64,000 nucleotides of DNA from Actinokineospora pegani (lineage in GTDB: Bacteria > Actinomycetota > Actinomycetes > Mycobacteriales > Pseudonocardiaceae), in NCBI RefSeq assembly GCF_009745975.1, contig NZ_WHOL01000121.1:124001-188000 (forward strand), in the 5' to 3' direction. Under the pieces are notes generated by a model that saw only the letters and a program-made list of their open reading frames with translations, was not told where the DNA came from and made no database searches. Below, piece after piece: positions 51,846 to 61,014 of this stretch. Every line of letters starts with the position of its first letter. Within the stretch, counting starts at the first letter, position 1. The position numbers and the translations under genes are program-made.

Positions 51846-52597
51846 CCGCACCAGCATTGGCGGCCCGCGCGCGCAAACTGCTCGACCGACTGGGGCAGGT
51901 CATGGAGGGGGAGGCAGACGTCCACGTCCGCACCTCCGTGGAGAGCGCCGCAGGTCGGGCCAGGTCCAGTCGAGAGGCGCTGTCGGCAATCGACGCTGCG
52001 CTGCCCCGCCTGCGAGAACATGGGATCGCCCCCGAGGGACTGCCCGCGGAGTTGATCAGGAGCGCGACGAACGCAAGAACCGCGTTGCGGACAGCCGCGA
52101 CCAACGTCGCCTCCGACGACCCTCGCAACGCCGCACGGCGCGTCGGCACCGACACGGTGGACCGGGCTTTGGAGTCCGCGGAGAAGGTGGTCCGCTCTCT
52201 CAACGACAGCTTGGCCAAGTCCGCGGAGCGCTGGCGGTTGGGAGTGCTGCCACAGGGCGTCAACCAGCCTGTGACCTCATACCCCGGCGTCAGCGACGCG
52301 CTCGTCATCAGCCTGCGCCGCATTCAGACCAAGCTGACCGCCAGGTTCGACGGCTCCCGGGGGGCTGCGGCCTTCCCGGACTGGGTCGATGAGATTCTGG
52401 AGTTGGCCGCCCGCTGGGAACGGGACCGCCCGGTCCTGGAAAAGGCCCTGCAAGATCATCATCCCGAGGTCGTGGCGTTCCTGCGGCAGGCAGCGACCGA
52501 GGCTGGTGCCTCGTGGGACCTCATCACCCCCTCTGTCCAGAAGTGGCTGGCCGACCCTGGCCACACGACGGGTTTGAAGGTCGTACTCCGATCGTGA
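51842..52597 (+). CDS. dpdI: DpdI-like helical protein
   Basis: A 251-residue all-helical protein (SSREALSAIDAALPRLREH, NARTALRTAATNVASDDPRNAARRV, EKVVRSLNDSLAKSAERW) ending in a basic tail. No enzyme motif. ATGA overlap with DpdH upstream and GTGA overlap with DpdJ downstream. It matches DpdI by length and position only and is probably a structural subunit. Confidence 0.6.
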   Translation: MTAPALAARARKLLDRLGQVMEGEADVHVRTSVESAAGRARSSREALSAIDAALPRLREHGIAPEGLPAELIRSATNARTALRTAATNVASDDPRNAARRVGTDTVDRALESAEKVVRSLNDSLAKSAERWRLGVLPQGVNQPVTSYPGVSDALVISLRRIQTKLTARFDGSRGAAAFPDWVDEILELAARWERDRPVLEKALQDHHPEVVAFLRQAATEAGASWDLITPSVQKWLADPGHTTGLKVVLRS

Positions 52598-55500
52598 GCA
52601 CCAGCATCTCCACCGACGCGCTCATGCGCGCCCTCGACGTCATCGAGGAAGCCGAGACACGCAACCTCGCCTGGGGGCTGTTCGACGAGTCGTGGACCCG
52701 CGACGGGCTCCTCGACCTGCTCGCCGCCAGGTGGCAGGAAGGCTCCGCCGAGGAGTGCCTCGACCGCTTGGTCGAGGAGCAACTGCTCCTGCAACTGCCT
52801 GCCTCCTGGCCGCAGGCTTACCGCACCCGGATGTCGGAGACGGTCCGCCTCTTCAGCAAGCTGCGGCAACTGTTCCCAAACCAGCCCTGGCAGACCGGCG
52901 CCCGCCTCGTGTCCGACATTCGCTTCACGCGGCAGCCGCGGATGTTCTCCGAGCGGGATATTGCCCCGGATGCCTGTGTCGAACGACTCGCGCAATTGGG
53001 AGTCCCCGAGACTGTCCTCGTCGAGGTCCGCCGCGTGCTAGGCGGCAGAAAGCTCTCGCGGTTCCAGTTGGCGGCGACGGCTGCGGTGGTCAACGCCACC
53101 CGCTCCAGTGAGGACCGGGGGGTTGTGGTCAGCGCGGGGACCGGTAGTGGAAAGACCCTCGCCTTCTACTTGCCCGCGCTCTCGCGGATGTCCGCGGAGA
53201 AACCAGCCTCCGGGCGCGCTGTGGCGATCTACCCGCGCAACGAACTGCTCAAGGACCAGTTCGCGACAGCCCTAGCGGAGATCCGCCGCCTGCGCCAGGC
53301 CGGGGGCAGGCAGTTGACAATCGGCGCGTACTTCGGCCCCACGCCCTTCTCCGTCAATGAGCCCCCACCGGCGTGGGGCGGGTGGCGAAAGCGCGGGAAA
53401 CGGTACATCTGCCCGTTCCTGACCTGCCCGTCGCTGGAAGACGACGGCTCCGTCTGCGCGGGCGAACTGAGCTGGGACAAGCCTCGAAACGGCGACGACG
53501 TGCTGAACTGGGGACGCTTGGTCTGCTTGCGGTGCGAGGACGCCGTCACAGGCGACGAATTGCGGTTGACGCGAACATCCATCCAGCGCGACCAACCTGA
53601 CATCCTGTTCACCACCACCGAGATGCTCAACCAACAGTTGAGCGACGGGTGGTCCAGGCACGTGTTCGGCGCGGGCGGCAACAGCAAGCGCAAGCCGAAC
53701 CTCGTGCTGCTCGACGAGATCCACACCTTCACCGGGACCAGCGGAGCCCAAGCGGCATTCCTACTACGGAGGTGGCGCAAACTGCTCGGCACGCACGTGA
53801 CCTGGGTCGGCTTGAGCGCCACCTTGGCCAACGCGGCGACCTTCTTCGCCGATCTGTGTGGGCTCAACGTGGATAGCATCGAGGACATCCGCCCCGCCGA
53901 CAGCGACCTTAAGCCCCACGGCAGCGAGTACCAACTGCTCCTGCGCGGAGACCCTGCCTCGCAGTCCGCGCTGTTGTCGACGACCATCCAGAGCCTCATG
54001 CTGCTCCGCCGCGTGCTTGGCCCCCGAGGCAGTACTGCGACCAGCCCGTACGGGTCGCGGGTGTTCGCCTTCCTGGAGAACCTGGACCTGGTCAACCGCC
54101 TCTACCGGCAGGTACTCAGCGCAGAGGGGCGCAACCCGTTCGGCGAGGTGGACACTTCGAAAAAAGTGCTCGCCGCGTTGCGCTCAGACCACGTCGTGCC
54201 TGGCGACGAGCGGATGGACCGAGACAGCGAGGGCCAGTACTGGTGGCTGCCCAGTCTGCTCGGGTTCGAGCAGCACCCCTTGCAGATCTCTCGGACGTCG
54301 TCGCAAGACAGCGGCGTCGACAGTAGCGCTGACGTGATCGTGGCGACATCCTCGCTGGAGGTCGGCTACGACGACCCTCGCGTCGGCGGCGTGCTCCAAC
54401 ACAAGGCACCGCGTGACATAGCTCAGTTCCTGCAGCGACGCGGTCGTGCGGGCCGAGTGCAGTCCCAACGCCCATGGACGGTGGTCGTTCTCTCCGACTA
54501 CGGCCGCGACCGGCTCGCATTCCAGTCCTATGAGTCAATACTAGATCCGTCCGTGCCAGCCAAAAGTCTGCCGCTGGGCAACCAGTCGGTGCGGAAGATG
54601 CAAGCCGCGATGTGCCTAGTTGACTGGATCGCTATCCGCTTGAGTGCCGACGGCAACAGGCGGTGGGATGCCCGCAAGCTCCTGCGCGAACCGAACTCGG
54701 AGAACCAGGCGATCGCCCGTCGCTGTGCCGAGCTGCTGCACGAGGTTCTGGAGGGCGGACAGGCCCAGCACGACCTCGTCGCGTTCGTGCGCGAAAGTCT
54801 CCGGCTCAGCGACGATGAGGCCGCTAGCGTCTGCTGGGAACACCCCCGCTCGCTGCTGCTGGAGGTCGTACCTACCGCTTACCGGCGCCTGGCCAGCCAG
54901 TGGGCGGCCGTCGACGAGACGCGGCAGCTACGGCAGCAGATAGACACCGTCGCGCGGCAACCGCTGCCGGAGTACATCCCGAAGACGCTGTTCAGCGACC
55001 TGGAACTACCCGAGGTCGAGGTCGCTCCACCCGACGACTACGACCCCGCAGCCGACACCTCGCTTCCCGTGGGCATGGGCTTGAGCGAGCTGGCCCCCGG
55101 CAAAGTCACGCTGCGCTGGGCGGTGCAAAAGGTTCGCGGCCTGTGGGTCGAAGTCCCGCCCGGTGGCGTCGTAGACCTCGACGACCGCCTCGCGCCCGGC
55201 GGTGAGGTGTTGCGCGATGTGGACTCTCCGGCTGGGCTCGTGCCGCTGGTGCGTCCGATACGGATCCGACCCGAATCGCCCAGCAAGGACATCGACGCCG
55301 CCTCTAACGCCCGGTTGCGGTGGCGGTACCTCATCGACGAGGGCATTGGCGGCACCGCGCTGCCACGCGCGCGAAACAGCCCGCTGGGCGACCTCGTCGC
55401 CGAGGTGACCGCGTTCCTCAACATCGACCGGGGGCCGTTGCGCACATGGCGCTACGCCCTCGACGGCACTGCGGAGATCGTCACAAGGTCAGGCGGCCGT

Positions 55501-57021
55501 GTACGCCAGGACTACACCTTCACCAGGAACGGGTCACCCGCAGCAGTTGGTTTCGCCTCGACAGTCGACGCATTGGTGGTCGTCGTCCACGCGCCTGCCT
55601 CGATCGAAAGTTTCGACCTGCTCGACGACCCGGACCGACTCCGACAACTGCGCACCGACCGCTTCCAGCACTTGGCCGTCGAAGGTTTGACGACACGGGG
55701 GCTTAACCCCTTCGCTGCGGGCTGGGTCACCGATGTCGCCGTCTCCGTCGCCGCACAGGCAGTGCTGCACGGCGGAACAGCGCAGGACTTGGTGACCGCG
55801 CCGTTGTCGCAGTGGAAGGAACTCGCGGAGCAGGTCGTGGACGGCGTGCTGTTGGCGACGTCGCACACCGACCTAGAGCAGACACCGCTGCGCGACGTCG
55901 TACTGGACACCCTCAGCGACCCGCAGATGACCGATGTGCTCCGCGCCGCGCTGTCTGTCCTCGTCACCGCTCCTGACGTGTCGTGGCTGCCGTGGCTGCG
56001 GGCCCGGTTCCTGCAGACCGTGGCGGCTGCGTGGCAGTCCGCTGCACAGCAGGTGTGCCTGGACTTCAACGTCGACACTGATGCCCTTGTCGATGTGGTC
56101 GACGAAGGTGGCCTCACCGCCCGTGTTGTGCTGTCAGACTCTGTGCCAGGCGGAGGAGGCCTGGTCGAGACGCTGGTCCGCCGCATCTCAGACGATCCCC
56201 GACGTTTCGACACGCTGGTCGCGACCGCAACGGAAGCCAGCGACACCGAAGAGGTCGATCCGTCGCTTCGCCGGGCGCTGGGCCTACTGGGAGAGGACGT
56301 CGACGTGGCTGCCGCGGCGGAGGCGTTCAGGTCCGCCCCGCACAACAACCGCTTGGCACTGTGGCAGAATTTGATCAACATGCTGGCTGACAAGGGTATC
56401 TCGCGCACGAGGATGGCCCTCTCGGCGCTCTCGGCGAGGGTTTTCCGCCCGGGATCCAGCCGCAGCAGCGACAAGTTGCTGCGGACGCTGCTGGACCAGT
56501 GGGACGCGATCGACCTGCGCGCGGGGTTCGCTATCGACCACCGGTCGGTCTGCGCGTTCCTCGCCGAAGACGGCCAGGTGCTGGCAGCCTTGCAGCAGCT
56601 GGCAGGGTCGAGCACCGGCGATGACCGACGTGCACGGGCGCAATCGGTCTTGCTCAGCTTGCTCTGGACCAGGGCATGCGCGCGGCGGCCCGAGACGCTG
56701 CGCGCCAGCAATCGCTTCGTGGCCAACCCTCCCGCAACTGAGCGCACCTTCGTCGAACACGCACTTCCCGGCCGGCCGAAGGGCGTCGATGTCGACCGGA
56801 ACGGATGGCGCGAGGACCTCATCGCGGTCTTGCGCACATGGGGAGAAGCCCGGGTCTTCAGCACCAAGGCAAACGCGTCAGCCTTGTCCGCAGCCGTGCG
56901 AAGTCTCATCGTCGACCCCCTGGAGGTCGATTGGCTGCACGCCTATCCCAAGGTGACCGGCGCGGTCAGGGACGGCGGCAGACACTCCGTGTCCGTGACC
57001 CTGCAAGAGGCGCCACAGTGA
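52594..57021 (+). CDS. dpdJ: Large DEAD/DEAH helicase with zinc insert, DpdJ-like
   Basis: A 1475-residue helicase, the largest gene here. SAGTGSGKTLAFYLPAL (Walker A, 180-196), LVLLDEIHTFTG (DEIH) and WVGLSATLANAATF (motif III). VATSSLEVGYDDPRVGGVLQHKAPRDIAQFLQRRGRAGRVQ holds motifs V/VI. Between motifs Ia and II is a cysteine insert (CPFLTCP ... CLRC, about 293-345). The C-terminal half includes VVLSDSVPGGGGLVETLVRR, reminiscent of the DUF1998 domain of DISARM DrmB. That makes it like a DrmA-DrmB fusion, as DpdJ is. GTG 52594 overlaps the DpdI stop; its stop overlaps DpdK. Confidence 0.78.
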   Translation: MSTSISTDALMRALDVIEEAETRNLAWGLFDESWTRDGLLDLLAARWQEGSAEECLDRLVEEQLLLQLPASWPQAYRTRMSETVRLFSKLRQLFPNQPWQTGARLVSDIRFTRQPRMFSERDIAPDACVERLAQLGVPETVLVEVRRVLGGRKLSRFQLAATAAVVNATRSSEDRGVVVSAGTGSGKTLAFYLPALSRMSAEKPASGRAVAIYPRNELLKDQFATALAEIRRLRQAGGRQLTIGAYFGPTPFSVNEPPPAWGGWRKRGKRYICPFLTCPSLEDDGSVCAGELSWDKPRNGDDVLNWGRLVCLRCEDAVTGDELRLTRTSIQRDQPDILFTTTEMLNQQLSDGWSRHVFGAGGNSKRKPNLVLLDEIHTFTGTSGAQAAFLLRRWRKLLGTHVTWVGLSATLANAATFFADLCGLNVDSIEDIRPADSDLKPHGSEYQLLLRGDPASQSALLSTTIQSLMLLRRVLGPRGSTATSPYGSRVFAFLENLDLVNRLYRQVLSAEGRNPFGEVDTSKKVLAALRSDHVVPGDERMDRDSEGQYWWLPSLLGFEQHPLQISRTSSQDSGVDSSADVIVATSSLEVGYDDPRVGGVLQHKAPRDIAQFLQRRGRAGRVQSQRPWTVVVLSDYGRDRLAFQSYESILDPSVPAKSLPLGNQSVRKMQAAMCLVDWIAIRLSADGNRRWDARKLLREPNSENQAIARRCAELLHEVLEGGQAQHDLVAFVRESLRLSDDEAASVCWEHPRSLLLEVVPTAYRRLASQWAAVDETRQLRQQIDTVARQPLPEYIPKTLFSDLELPEVEVAPPDDYDPAADTSLPVGMGLSELAPGKVTLRWAVQKVRGLWVEVPPGGVVDLDDRLAPGGEVLRDVDSPAGLVPLVRPIRIRPESPSKDIDAASNARLRWRYLIDEGIGGTALPRARNSPLGDLVAEVTAFLNIDRGPLRTWRYALDGTAEIVTRSGGRVRQDYTFTRNGSPAAVGFASTVDALVVVVHAPASIESFDLLDDPDRLRQLRTDRFQHLAVEGLTTRGLNPFAAGWVTDVAVSVAAQAVLHGGTAQDLVTAPLSQWKELAEQVVDGVLLATSHTDLEQTPLRDVVLDTLSDPQMTDVLRAALSVLVTAPDVSWLPWLRARFLQTVAAAWQSAAQQVCLDFNVDTDALVDVVDEGGLTARVVLSDSVPGGGGLVETLVRRISDDPRRFDTLVATATEASDTEEVDPSLRRALGLLGEDVDVAAAAEAFRSAPHNNRLALWQNLINMLADKGISRTRMALSALSARVFRPGSSRSSDKLLRTLLDQWDAIDLRAGFAIDHRSVCAFLAEDGQVLAALQQLAGSSTGDDRRARAQSVLLSLLWTRACARRPETLRASNRFVANPPATERTFVEHALPGRPKGVDVDRNGWREDLIAVLRTWGEARVFSTKANASALSAAVRSLIVDPLEVDWLHAYPKVTGAVRDGGRHSVSVTLQEAPQ

Positions 57022-57554
57022 CGACCAGGCTGATCCACCGACAAGCCGCGTCCCCCAGCCGCGAGATCGCCGAATGCCTGGAGGGGATGCTCCTGAGCGA
57101 ATTGCTGAGCCCCGGCAGGTCGCTGCTGGTGATGTCCCCGTGGATGTCCGACTTTCCTGTCGTAGACAACCGGGGAGGGCGATTCACCTCAATCGAGCAG
57201 TCGTGGACCGCCTCGCTCGTGCCGTTCTCCGCAGTGCTGCGCGCACTGCTTGTCCGAAGGGTCGAGGTCCGCCTGGCCTGTGGCCCTGGCGACCGCGACA
57301 GCGAGTTCGCCAAACGCGTCGAGCGGGGCGCCCAACTCGATGGGACATCGGCGCGCTTGTCAATCTCCCCGCTCCCGCACAGCGACAAGGCACTCAGCCA
57401 CGAGAAGGCACTGGTCGCGGACACGTGGGCAATCTACGGCTCGATGAACCTCACCTACCGCGGCGTCACCTTCAACGGTGAACTGATCACGGTGACCACT
57501 GACCTGGCCACCGTGACCAAGGTCGGGACCGAACTGCGCGGGGTGTTCGCGTGA
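57018..57554 (+). CDS. dpdK: Phospholipase D-like nuclease, DpdK-like
   Basis: A 178-residue PLD-superfamily protein with a single HKD motif: SHEKALVADTWAIYGSMNLTYRG (HxKx4D, then GSxN). One HKD per chain implies a dimer, as in PLD nucleases. VLRALLVRRVEVRLACGPGD and LLVMSPWMSDF fit the fold. It is the only clear nuclease domain in the operon and the likely DNA-cutting subunit; DISARM DrmC is its relative. GTGA overlaps on both sides. Confidence 0.8.
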   Translation: MTTRLIHRQAASPSREIAECLEGMLLSELLSPGRSLLVMSPWMSDFPVVDNRGGRFTSIEQSWTASLVPFSAVLRALLVRRVEVRLACGPGDRDSEFAKRVERGAQLDGTSARLSISPLPHSDKALSHEKALVADTWAIYGSMNLTYRGVTFNGELITVTTDLATVTKVGTELRGVFA

Positions 57555-59761
57555 GCCCGACTCCTGACGCGGAGTGGTCCGCATTCCTTGAGGGCTTCTT
57601 CGCTGACCCCAACGAACTGCGTCCCCATGGCAGCCGGAGCCTGCGGGACTTGATCGACGAGGCGCGACAAGCCTGGTTCAGCGATCCGCAGAGGCCGATG
57701 TTCCTGCCGCTGCGCGCCTCCTCCTACACCTACTGGTACGCGATCTTTCCCGACCGCAGCCAGCAACCCTGGGTGCGAGACCTGGTCCGCGCCCACGTGG
57801 GATCGTGGATCAGCACCCAGGTCGCCGTTGAGGGGGACTCCACCACAGCGGTCGACGCCCCGGTGCGCGCCCTCATCGGTGACCAAGGCGCCGCGTTCAG
57901 GTTCCTCGTGGCCCGCCACGCCGACGCGGTGTCGATGACCCGCGACAGCATCGCCCGACTTGTGCGGACCCTCGCGCAGCGTCCGCACCGCAAGGTCAGA
58001 CTCCTGCCCCCGCTCGGGATGGTGCTCGGCGATTTCGCCGACGCGTGCGCCTCTGGCGCGCAGTCGCTCGCGGCGAGTCATCTCGACCGCCTTGAACAAG
58101 ACCACAGGCTCTCCAAGACCAACAAACTGTTCTTACGGCTGCGCTACCTCGCGGTGTTCGAATGCTGGCAGGAACTGGCGGACCTTCCGGAGTTCCCGGA
58201 CCTGCTCCGCCTTGACCGCCCCGCCGCGGCGTCAGACGCCCTGGCCCGATATGCGATGGCGCGAGTGCCGCTCGATGCCGATCTGGCCGCCTTCGCCGAG
58301 CAGACGCCCGAGTTCGGCAACCTCGTGCCATCGGTGACCGCGATCAGGTCCGCCGCGGGCGCGCAATACTACGCGTTCTGGTCGGTCGCCTCCGGCGAGC
58401 GCAGCAGCGCCGTATCCGCCCGATTGGCCGAGGCGGGCTGGCTGGACCACGCCACCGACCGGCCGGGCTTGGCCCTCATTCTAGGAGGAGGACCGGACCA
58501 GGACCCGACGGCGACTGTTGAGGTCGATCCCCAGGTGCTGCACGACGCCGTGGCCAGGGGCCGTTTCGACGCCGCGATCGAACTGCTGAGCGCGTCCAAG
58601 CCCACAACTCACCTGCTGGAGGTGCTCACCGAGGTTCTGCTGTCCACCTTCCACCCGCAGGCGATCGCCTTGTTCCAACGGTGGAAGAGCGTGCTTGGCC
58701 CCGACGAGGCCACTGTCGCGCTCACGGCGCGAGGCACGCCCTCTGTCGCGCGGAAGTCGGCGGAACTGGCGACCGCTGACTTCGGAGCGGCGCTGAGGCA
58801 AGCATTCACCGACTCCAACGCTGTGCAACGGGCTGAGGCCTTTGAAGAACTCAAAGAGCACTCGATTGCACGTCTCATGAGGCCTGGGGTGCTGGCTGAT
58901 GTGTTGGCGGTGGTGCGCTCGCTGAGCGGAGACATCGACCAGTCGTTGCGCCCTGAACTGGTGGACCTGCTGCTGGACATCGAACGCGACCTGTACGCGG
59001 CGTCGAAGAACGTGCCTGGCATCCAAGACCTGCGTGTTCTGGTTATCGAGACGTGGGCGTTGAACGACGCTACGGGCGACAGGCGCCGGGTCGAGCGGGT
59101 CATCGATTTGGTGGCTCGAACCCTGGCGAGCGGTCTGGGAACCGAGACGTACAGCGACGTGGTGGACGGGCTCATCCTGGCATGGGCACCGTTCCAGACC
59201 TCAGCGGATCTCGAACTGGGACTGGAAGCTGTAGAGGTGCTCGCCGCATGGCGGCCTGATTCCGACTCCCATCTGCTCGAATTCGCCGTCCCGATCATCA
59301 GCCGGATCGGCGTACACAACGCATCGAACCTGGGGCCTTCGTGGCTACAGACCGCGGTCCGACTGGGAACCGACTTCGGCCTTGACCTCACCGGCCTGTT
59401 AGTCCCGTTCGACAGTGCCACAGACGGCGATGACGCCCTGCGGGTGCCCAGTGGGACCGTGATCGCGATCTACTCCTTGATCGAGCCTGCAGCGCGCAGG
59501 GCTGCCGACGTGCTCAAGGCCACCTTTGCGCACATCCGCGTCGACGTACTCTCGGACAAAGTCGCCACCGAGGCGCTGCGCACCGCGAGTCGGACGGCGG
59601 ATGTCATGGTGATCGCAGACAAAGCAGCGGCGCACGCCGCGACTGACGCCATTAAGGCAGCGCGCGGCACCAAGCCGCTTGCTTATGCGCGCGGAAAGGG
59701 AACTGCATCCCTACTCGACGCGGTCTACCAGGAACTCGCGAGCGCGTTCGCGAGAATTTAG
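57551..59761 (+). CDS. dpdD: DpdD-like protein
   Basis: A 736-residue protein closing the operon. Residues 1-600 are mostly helical (repeat-like, e.g. LRLRYLAVFECWQELADLPEF). The last 100 residues form an alpha/beta domain: AIYSLIEPAARRAADVLKATF, RVDVLSDKVATEALRTASRTADVMVIADKAAAHAATDAIKAARG, ending in GKGTASLLDAVY, a Rossmann-like pattern without a clear catalytic set. Length, position after DpdK and this C-terminal domain suit DpdD. GTGA overlap with DpdK. 130 bases then lead to the IS element; that gap (59762-59891) has no supported gene. Confidence 0.65.
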   Translation: MSPTPDAEWSAFLEGFFADPNELRPHGSRSLRDLIDEARQAWFSDPQRPMFLPLRASSYTYWYAIFPDRSQQPWVRDLVRAHVGSWISTQVAVEGDSTTAVDAPVRALIGDQGAAFRFLVARHADAVSMTRDSIARLVRTLAQRPHRKVRLLPPLGMVLGDFADACASGAQSLAASHLDRLEQDHRLSKTNKLFLRLRYLAVFECWQELADLPEFPDLLRLDRPAAASDALARYAMARVPLDADLAAFAEQTPEFGNLVPSVTAIRSAAGAQYYAFWSVASGERSSAVSARLAEAGWLDHATDRPGLALILGGGPDQDPTATVEVDPQVLHDAVARGRFDAAIELLSASKPTTHLLEVLTEVLLSTFHPQAIALFQRWKSVLGPDEATVALTARGTPSVARKSAELATADFGAALRQAFTDSNAVQRAEAFEELKEHSIARLMRPGVLADVLAVVRSLSGDIDQSLRPELVDLLLDIERDLYAASKNVPGIQDLRVLVIETWALNDATGDRRRVERVIDLVARTLASGLGTETYSDVVDGLILAWAPFQTSADLELGLEAVEVLAAWRPDSDSHLLEFAVPIISRIGVHNASNLGPSWLQTAVRLGTDFGLDLTGLLVPFDSATDGDDALRVPSGTVIAIYSLIEPAARRAADVLKATFAHIRVDVLSDKVATEALRTASRTADVMVIADKAAAHAATDAIKAARGTKPLAYARGKGTASLLDAVYQELASAFARI

Positions 59762-59891
59762 GGCAGCTTCTACACGCTGTTGAGAGGGGTGCCCGTTTGC
59801 GAGTCGACGACGCGCGCCCGATGAGCTACTTGGTCGTGCGCCAACTCAGCGCCGAGGGCGTCGAACAGCAGTAGACCCGCTTGCCCTTGAC

Positions 59892-60933
59892 CGGTCGAAG
59901 CATTTGATCTTGGTGTGATGGTGGTCGGCGTTCCGGGAGGATGTGCCGATGCGTCAGATGTTGACCGTGGCCGATCGGGAGGAGATCTCTCGTGGTGTGG
60001 CCCAGGGTCTGGAGTTCACCGAGATCGCGGTGGTGATCGGCCGCGATCCGTCGGTCATCTCGCGTGAGGTGGGTCGTCATGGCGGGCGGACCGCCTATCG
60101 GGCCGGGCGGGCCCAGCGGGCCGCGCGGGTGTCACGACAGCGCCCGAAGCGGCTGCGTCTGGACCGGGATCCGGTGTTGCGGGCGACCGTGGTGTCGTTG
60201 CTGCGTCAGAGTTTCTCCCCGGAGCAGGTGGCGGGCAGGTTGCGCCTGACCCACCCCGACGAGCAGGCTTGCCGGGTGTCCCACGAGGCGATCTACTCCT
60301 GGATCCACGCGCTGCCCGTGCGCGAGCTCGAACGCGCCGGCATCGCGCTGCGATCAGGGCGCACGCGTCGCCGGGGCCGGTCCCAGCCGGTCAACCGGGC
60401 GCCTCGGATCAGTGGGATCCGCTGGATCGACGAGCGTCCCGCCGAGGCTGGGGACCGTGCTGTCCCCGGCCACTGGGAGGGGGACCTTGTCGTTGGGGCG
60501 CAAGGGAAAACCGCGTGTATCACCCTGGTGGAGCGGACCTCGCGGTTCCTGGTCATGCTACCGGTCATCCGCCAGGACTCTGTGTCGGTGACCACCACCA
60601 TCGGCGAGCACGTCGTCGGGCTGCCGTTCCTGCTGCGCAAGTCACTGACCTGGGACTGCGGCAAGGAGATGGCCCGCCACGCCGACCTCACCCTCGCCGC
60701 TGACCTGCCCGTGTTCTTCGCCCACCCGCACTCCCCGTGGGAACGGGGGACCAACGAGAACACCAACCGTCTGATCCGCGAGTACCTGCCCAAGGGCACC
60801 GAGATCACCACCGACCGCGGCTACCTCGCCACCATCGCCACCGAGATCAACAGGCGACCACGCCGTATCCTGGGATTCAGAACCCCAGCAGAAGTCTTCG
60901 CCGACCTCCTCACCAGCGCGAATGCTTCGACCG
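59892..60933 (+). mobile_element. IS30-family insertion sequence
   Basis: Ends are 13-bp perfect inverted repeats, CGGTCGAAGCATT at 59892-59904 and its complement AATGCTTCGACCG at 60921-60933. The dinucleotide AC flanks both ends (59890-59891 and 60934-60935), consistent with a 2-bp target duplication. The element is about 1.04 kb and carries one transposase gene. The transposase stop codon (60936-60938) lies 3 bases outside the right repeat and is formed by flanking sequence. Inserted just downstream of the Dpd-like operon. Confidence 0.8.
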
Positions 60934-60938
60934 ACTGA
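59943..60938 (+). CDS. IS30-family transposase
   Basis: A 331-residue DDE transposase. The N-terminal helix-turn-helix MLTVADREEISRGVAQGLEFTEIAVVIGRDPSVISREV is the IS30 DNA-binding domain. The integrase core has GHWEGDLVVGAQGKTACITLVERTSRF (first Asp), LTWDCGKEMARH (second Asp) and HPHSPWERGTNENTNRLIREYLPKGT (catalytic Glu). LGFRTPAEVF is the usual IS30 C-terminus. It looks intact and probably active. The reading frame ends 3 bases past the right inverted repeat. Confidence 0.92.
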   Translation: MPMRQMLTVADREEISRGVAQGLEFTEIAVVIGRDPSVISREVGRHGGRTAYRAGRAQRAARVSRQRPKRLRLDRDPVLRATVVSLLRQSFSPEQVAGRLRLTHPDEQACRVSHEAIYSWIHALPVRELERAGIALRSGRTRRRGRSQPVNRAPRISGIRWIDERPAEAGDRAVPGHWEGDLVVGAQGKTACITLVERTSRFLVMLPVIRQDSVSVTTTIGEHVVGLPFLLRKSLTWDCGKEMARHADLTLAADLPVFFAHPHSPWERGTNENTNRLIREYLPKGTEITTDRGYLATIATEINRRPRRILGFRTPAEVFADLLTSANASTD

Positions 60939-61014
60939 AGGCGCCAACGTGTCCGAGGCGGGAGGCGCGCACTATCTACACGGTTGAGCCTGGCGCGTGA
61001 TGCTCGATAACAGC

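Noticed and set aside
42257-59761. Classification of the operon as canonical DISARM
   Set aside because: No methylase (DrmMI/DrmMII) or separate DrmB is present, and the RecQ-like helicase and P-loop ATPase are not DISARM parts; the gene order suits Dpd better.
42257-59761. Possible BREX system
   Set aside because: No PglX methylase, PglZ, BrxL or BrxC-like set; only a P-loop ATPase is shared in a general way.
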